Part shown: in pieces, positions 58,692 to 64,000 of the stretch | Layout: every line of letters starts with the position of its first letter | Position numbering within the stretch: position 1 is the first letter of the stretch | Assembly (NCBI GenBank): GCA_001692895.1 | Contig: KV748191.1 | Coordinates: forward strand, 1 to 64,000 | Source: Cenococcum geophilum 1.58 | Lineage: Eukaryota > Ascomycota > Dothideomycetes > Gloniales > Gloniaceae | Reading direction: 5' to 3' | DNA length: 64,000 bases | Program-made: the position numbers and the translations under genes | Notes under the pieces: generated by a model | What the model was told of the DNA's origin: nothing | Databases searched by the model: none | The model's input: the letters and a program-made list of their open reading frames with translations, nothing else

Positions 58692-58808
58692 CCCGGTTAT
58701 GAGCAAGGCTGGCATACAAAATATGTCACAAAACCCGTCTTTTAGCCGTCTAAATAAAGCTGCTTCAAGAGCCTCTTCCAGCCTTCAGGCTCTCACAGAG
58801 GGGTAGTA
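58692..58808 (+). pseudogene. Continuation of the RTC gene relic beyond the MITE
   Basis: Directly after the target duplication the frame P-G-Y-E-Q-G-W-H-T-K-Y-V continues the text broken off at 57,909. It then ends at a TAG after F-K-P-V-F-like text. RTC proteins have a G-W-x-T motif about here, which supports the assignment weakly. Confidence 0.4.
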
Positions 58809-59506
58809 TTGCCCAGATTACAGCCACTACACATACGCCTTCAGAAGATCTGAGCTATTCTGGGAAATCCTCACCAGAAAACTAAATGATGCTCTCAATG
58901 ATAAATGCGAGAACCTATTTTACGCCTCACAGAACGCTCAAACGTGTAGAGACACGTCTTATGGACTACCACCAGGCGTTGATATTAGAAATCTTGCCTC
59001 GAACTTACCAAGCCAATACCATTTGCTTTTTGACAACACGACGGCTGAAGACCCTCCCGGGTATCTAGGATATGAACAGGTATACCTTAGACGCATGTCC
59101 TTCCTGAACACGCGAGAAGGAGGGATCAGAAGATACACTTTTGTATCTAACGCATGTCTGCATACGTGGCTCAAGTGACCAACTTAGCCGCGGAAATGCA
59201 GTTGATGATCATATGGGAAGATATGCTAGCCATATACCAAACACTCGCAAATGGCTTCTCTTCAATCACACCAATGGAAAGTGGGTTAAAAGGGCGCCGA
59301 AAATCCGTAAGAACCTCTCCCTTTTACCTTTTTTTTCTACGCCACAATCCGAAACCCTTCAAAAAATATTAGAAGTCAACTCTGACCGAATCTTACAGAA
59401 ACGCCTAAACCTCAATATTTTGTTAACAGTGCTTCTCTACACTGTTGAAACTAACCGATGGGTTACTCATAAAATGACTGGAGTTGAAATGGATCTCACA
59501 AGCTAG
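58809..59506 (+). other. Unrecognised coding-like region
   Basis: One frame (58,809-59,179) is open for about 120 codons without an early ATG and reads like real protein (S-Y-G-L-P-P-G-V-D-I-R-N-L, L-L-F-D-N-T-T-A-E-D-P-P-G). A second, in another frame, is open from 59,141 to 59,506 (W-L-L-F-N-H-T-N-G-K-W-V-K). I know no family for either. They could be exons of one gene or the remains of one. Composition is normal. Confidence 0.3.
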
Positions 59507-59509
59507 ATG

Positions 59510-59764
59510 TGTCGAACGGAGAATGACGTTACTTATCACTGGTTTGTGTGATATACCTAGTGTACCCTATGTCTCATTACCCCGCTATTTACCATCATAT
59601 GTCTCATCGAATTGTCTAATTACCTGTTTCCCCTACCGAATGACGACGTAGTCGTCATTCTTATTATATCACCTATCTTGGTGTATATATTAGAGGCCCT
59701 TAGAAGCCACACTCAATAAACACCACGAGTCCTCATTTTCAGACCTCGTTTTCAGGTTTCAACA
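59510..59764. repeat. Possible solo LTR of Copia type (fossil)
   Basis: About 255 bp begin TGTCGAACGG and end GGTTTCAACA. A TATA-like stretch lies near 59,665 and AATAAA at about 59,716, an arrangement common in Copia LTRs. A perfect hairpin GAATGACGAC/GTCGTCATTC sits at about 59,639-59,661. The flanking pentamers do not match, so the call is tentative. Confidence 0.4.
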
Positions 59765-60837
59765 AGTGTATAGGCTGCTACGGACTCGGTCTCGGAGGAC
59801 CCTGAAAAACTAAATTTCCTAAAAATTCTGTATAGGGTTTGCCCTCCACTCGCTCAGTTGAAGGGAAACGGTTACGAAAAACTCACCACAATTCCATGGA
59901 ATTAATATCCACCGTAGCATCAAGCAATGCGTTGAACAGTTTTGCATTGAGCTTACTACATACCGCAAAGAGTTGCGTACGCGGACCATGAGTTTATTGA
60001 ACCATTATTTTGAATAAAAGACGATAACCCAGTTTCGGGGGTCCATAAGGGCCATAAGCAGAGGCACGCAATCTTAACATTTGTTTAGGCCCAATGCGCC
60101 ATCAGATTTGCTTGCTACCAATCCATCGGCATTTACGTATCACATTCCATCGCACACCACAAACTATAGGTTAGATAAACTAATTTTAGAGCCGGTAGCA
60201 TCTGACTTCACAAGGATTATCTCACCGCTCGTTTTAGGACCTAGCACGCCTCACCTCGCTCTTCCAGAAATCACTGTTCATCGGATCGCCATAGAGGGCA
60301 TGACAAGGCTTGCCAAATGCATTCTACCTTACAACCAAAGGGTTTAACACGAATCAATGATTTGCCTGGCCAGATGCGCTCAAGCAGCCTGCTCTCGTAG
60401 GCCCCCACATGACCCCAGCAGTTGTGAATGACTGGACAACTTCTTGTTGTGCTGTAGAATCAAGAGGCTAAAATAAATGTACTTATCAGTCGCCTCATTC
60501 TCCCAATGTAACACTAGGCATCTTGCATATGATTATGCGACATCTATCCCTGCTGCCGAAAGAAGGCAGACGGGCATCACTGCAACACAAAATCACGGGA
60601 TGGCTCTCGTGCTACGTTGGTGTATGCTGGTCCAGTGCCTATAATTTCACAGCACGATGAAGGCGCCAAGCAATGCTGCCCAAATAACGTAGCTTTGTTT
60701 GTGTATATGAGTAGGCCCCACTCTCAATCATTAGGACATAGAAAAATCGTCCTGGCAACCATGCACAGTGGAAACTCGCTATGTGGAGCGGAGAGATTGA
60801 TGATAACCAAGGCCGGACGAAGAGCTTCACTGATAGC
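59765..60837. other. Gene-poor stretch with scattered short frames
   Basis: Normal GC, no RIP signature. The frames at 60,081-60,347 and 60,617-60,874 (plus) do not resemble known proteins. I see no RNA gene. Confidence 0.35.
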
Positions 60838-61107
60838 TCGCACACATTCCTCAACATTTTTTGCCCAATACTGAGATCAATGAAAGATTGGCCGTACCAG
60901 CCTATGAAGTCGCAGTGGGTTTGCTTGCAGGGAAGGTCGGAATTACGATTATACAGCAAGAATATGATGCAGTCTCTGTCCAGGCAATCAAGTACTATTG
61001 ATTCGGTCAAAGATGCTCTCCGCGTCCGCAGAATGCGGAGCACTCAGGAACGGTTTGCATGAGCATAGAGGGTTTCTCACAAATTCCTTGGTGTTCTCGA
61101 TAGGATT
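60838..61107 (+). pseudogene. Coding remnant of unknown family
   Basis: One plus frame reads H-I-P-Q-H-F-L-P-N-T-E-I-N-E-R, then P-A-Y-E-V-A-V-G-L-L-A-G-K-V-G-I and, after a single TGA near 61,001, R-C-S-P-R-P-Q-N-A-E-H-S. It has the amino-acid balance of a real globular protein. The minus strand also has a 134-codon open frame over the same DNA (60,639-61,043), which looks less protein-like. Which strand was coding is my inference. Confidence 0.3.
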
Positions 61108-61550
61108 GTTGGAGTCGTTCAATCGCTTTCAGAGTGCACTTGACACCATTTGTCAACCATCCCAGCCGTGGGCGATCTTATCTGGGGTTCTATAAAATTT
61201 GTTCTTCTGGTACAGCCGAACATTGCTTTCTTTCAATTCAACAGCACATTGGACACGTTCTAACCCGTCTTTTCCGGTCTAGATAGAAAACGACCTCACA
61301 AGAAATTCCGCTTTATTACAGAATCATTCCAGGAGCTCACAGAAGCCCTACCACTATATGAACAGTACAAAGTCCTACTCTCAGATGACCCACACTCTCA
61401 TCTGCGCCCCCCATTGGCTCGGATATATGTGGAGATTCTTACATTTTGCATTATAACTACCAGGCAATCGCAACGCAGCGCTCTCTCGGTTCGTATTCCG
61501 TTAATGCTCGTCACATTAAAGTGGCGTAATTTGAAGAAAGCTATGAGACT
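61108..61550. other. Flank of the right-hand hAT element
   Basis: Normal composition without a supported gene. The sequence ends with ATGAGACT just before the element, a candidate half of an 8-bp target duplication whose partner would lie outside the window. Confidence 0.4.
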
Positions 61551-64000
61551 CAGTGTTGTATAGAAACATTGAAACTGAAACTGACACGCGGTTTCAGTTT
61601 CATGGCGTTTCGTATCAGTTTTATGCGAAACGTTTTAATATGTTTCAGGTTTCGCAGGTATAACTAATAAGCTTAGGCGAAGCCATTGTTTACTCGATCT
61701 GGGGTTTCTATAGCAATAGAGGCCAAGCATAACGCCTCACAGAGGCACTTGCGCAGAGCTTAGGCGTTGTACTATATAAACAGGAGGAGTAATTTATAGT
61801 GTTGAGCCTATAGTTAACTATCTTATTTAAGAGGTAGTTTAACTACCTTATTGCCGTCGCCTTTCTCTTCTAATACCTTTAATGCCTTATTTATAAAGCG
61901 GCTTTTTATAAATACGCCACTTAGCGGTGCCTTACCTATTATTTTTAAAATACGGACCTAGCTCTTTAGTAACTCTGCTATCTCCAACATCTTTACTCTA
62001 AGCCTTACTCTCTCTAGCGCAATTATATATTTAGCTCCCGAGAAGACTTATTCTAGACCAGCCGATATTAAGGGGATACTAAAGACGGTAATAGCCATTT
62101 AGGAAAGGTTAGGATAGGTAAATTACTATACAGGTTCCAGCTACCAGTTAAGAGGTGATTAATCGCCAATAGAGGTTTGTGCGCCCTATAGATATTAGCT
62201 AGAGTAATAAGCGATTATTAGAGTTATACCTTAATAAAGTTATTAAATTTATCAACGGTTGCTGTTAAAATAGTTATTTTAGCAATAAAGCGTGCAATTA
62301 GATCTTTAATTAAGTCGAGATTTACTAGTTATACGCTCTCTAGCTTAAAATAGTCCCTCTATAGGTTTTAAACCTTAGTAATAGTAGGCTTAATCTACTT
62401 CTACTGCTCCTTGCCTAACTATACCTTCCTAAGGTATACTTCGCGTAGTTAGGGGTAAAGAAGAGCTGCTGCCGCGTAAACGGGTATATTATTAGTGAAC
62501 TTATAGTACTTATTAAACTTATACTAAGCTGCTATTAACCTTATAGTTATTTAAGCGTTACCCTTAAACCTCTCCTGTATTTAGGTAAAGTAGCGGATAA
62601 GGAATTCTATGTTATTAAAGGTTGTATAAAGTATAGCGGTATGCCCTTCTATGTTCTTTGTATAGGTCTTAAGAGGTTAGAGGATTTCTTTAATGTCTTT
62701 AAGCTCTTGCTAGTCGTCTCTTATAAGAACATTATTACTAAGCTCCTGCTAGTGATCTTCTGTCTAGGATATAAATTCCTTACGCTTTTATAAAGCGACA
62801 GTAACCTTATCTAGCCAGGAGTTCTACCGCGTGTTATTATCTATAGGAATTGCTTAGCTAACTGCCGTAAGGAAGGCTTAAAATTAACTAGGAGAAGAGC
62901 AAGAGAAGACGTTATAGTTATAGAGTTTACCGAGACTACTATACTTACAAAACTCTTTAGCAATATCTTCTTTATTTTATAATCCTTGACCTTAAAGCTC
63001 GTCTTAGAGTTTAGCAATATCCCAAATAGCTATCTTAATTGCCTTATCCTCGTCCTATTATCCCTCTCCTTGCTTTATTATAGATCTAAAAAGGAATACT
63101 TAGGTAACACGATTAAGATTATAGCTAAAGCAACGTACTTAATAAAGGACTAGGTTAAAGTTCTTAATCTCCTCTGCAATATAGTATAGTATAACGTTAT
63201 TTAAACTATGATTATCTAACGTAAAGAAGCCGAGTTTATCTTCTAGACTAGCCTCTCTTATAACTTAAAGAAAGACCTCTGCCTACTCCTTACTACTATA
63301 AGCTCCCTTAAATTCTTTAAGTAATAATAAGGCAGTCTCTATACAGCGAGTCTCTGTATCTACCTAATGTACTATAATTGCCTGGAACCCTATGTTTACT
63401 GGCAATGTCTACATATTAATTAAAAAGTGGACTAAGGAAAGGGAGTTCTTAAGCTTTTTAATAAGCTCTTCGCGGTAGAGGATATAGGTTAATTTAATAA
63501 GGTTTAGAACGTCTTTTCGCGCAAGTTTAAGAGTCTCTTTAGCTATATAGTTAACTAACAGAATAACAGCCTAAAATTCAGGCCAATCAAGTAGTAAGAA
63601 AGGTAGGTTTTAGATAGTAATAAGTTATGCATAGGCTTCCTTAAATTTAGGTACTTTGATAGCTACTTAAAGGGTCTTTTCTTTATCTAGGTCTCGCTGC
63701 TCTTATAAAGTTATTTTCCTACTAAAAACGTCCACTATTGTATTATTAAAAGCTCTCTTTGTTAGACCTAGGGGCGTAAAGCTAATACTTATACCGTGGC
63801 TTTTAAGGTATATACGGAATCTTTCAGCATTTAGAGTGCCCTTATAGCTACTATAATACTTATAATAGTATATCTAATAGCGAAACCTGTCCCTTACCTT
63901 TTTAGAACTATTTGCTTTATAAGTATAAGACCATAGCTCCTTATTTGCCTTTACCCTCTCTTAGTATAAGATTTTGTTGCTATCAGTAGTGCTAGCTTAG
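61551..64000 (-). mobile_element. hAT transposon, minus strand, running out of the window
   Basis: The left end begins CAGTGTTGTATAG, the usual CAGTG start of hAT elements. Self-complementary sequence (GAAACTGAAACTGAC and CGGTTTCAGTTTCATGG) and GTTTC repeats follow to about 61,660. The rest is a transposase gene in minus orientation, so the 5' end and right terminus lie beyond 64,000. RIP-type TAA/TAG codons are present but sparser than in the Gypsy block. Confidence 0.75.
61820..64000 (-). pseudogene. hAT transposase pseudogene, partial
   Basis: On the minus strand the catalytic text F-F-T-L-D-N-H-S-L-N-N lies at about 63,199-63,245, matching the hAT T-x-D-N-x-S-N-N block. The C-terminal dimerisation region is at about 61,850-62,120 (A-I-T-V-F-S-I-P-L-I-S-A-G-L-E, V-F-S-G-A-K, A-L-E-R-V-R-L). 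A basic tail ends at a TAA near 61,823. Long frames survive between occasional TAG/TAA codons, and frame changes occur in the middle part, so it is inactive. The N-terminal zinc-finger region would lie near or beyond the right edge. Confidence 0.7.

Overview
The window looks like a chromosome segment of a filamentous ascomycete (Pezizomycotina). Its intact genes have very short introns (about 46-66 bp) with CTAAC-like branch points. It carries an Ayg1-family melanin-type hydrolase and a Tad1-type LINE, and almost every repeat shows the signature of repeat-induced point mutation (RIP): very high AT, TA-rich sequence, and TAA/TAG where relatives have CAA, CAG or TGG. I cannot name the species.

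Layout. At 1-3,600 lies a RIP-decayed PiggyBac-type transposon with a 330-bp perfect-looking palindrome at its left end. At 3,960-7,320 is a gene island with two convergent alpha/beta-hydrolase genes, one clearly of the Ayg1/WdYG1 family with a 20-nt micro-exon. At 8,190-13,565 one Tc1/mariner-type element sits inside the terminal inverted repeat of another (TA duplications at both levels). The inner transposase is split by a 2.7-kb island of five or six minisatellite types. At 13,600-50,750 is a solid block of fossil retroelements and transposons. It holds a solo Ty3/Gypsy LTR with a perfect 5-bp target duplication, a Ty1/Copia element on the minus strand, a stray Gypsy chromodomain end, and a plus-strand Gypsy. 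Next comes a three-level nest of Gypsy elements (28,811-46,889 contains 31,289-43,459, which contains 35,365-41,534), each level bounded by its own 5-bp target duplication. The block ends with a 5'-truncated Tad1-like LINE and a hAT relic.

At 50,870-61,550 the base composition returns to normal and host genes reappear. They are a conserved fungal membrane-anchored protein gene on the minus strand, killed by about eight TAA/TAG codons without any frameshift; an apparently intact TauD/TfdA-type dioxygenase gene with four introns; and a 211-residue unknown protein. After these comes a relic of an RNA 3'-terminal phosphate cyclase gene split by a 782-bp hAT-type MITE with an 8-bp target duplication. 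Several unrecognised coding remnants and a possible Copia solo LTR follow. From 61,551 to the right edge is another hAT transposon on the minus strand, running out of the window.

Functionally the genes do not form an evident pathway. The two hydrolases are neighbours but belong to different families, and no polyketide synthase, regulator or transporter is visible beside the Ayg1-like gene. The main story is genome architecture: gene islands embedded in RIP-silenced nested repeats, with decay apparently reaching into a neighbouring single-copy gene. I found no rRNA, tRNA or CRISPR array.
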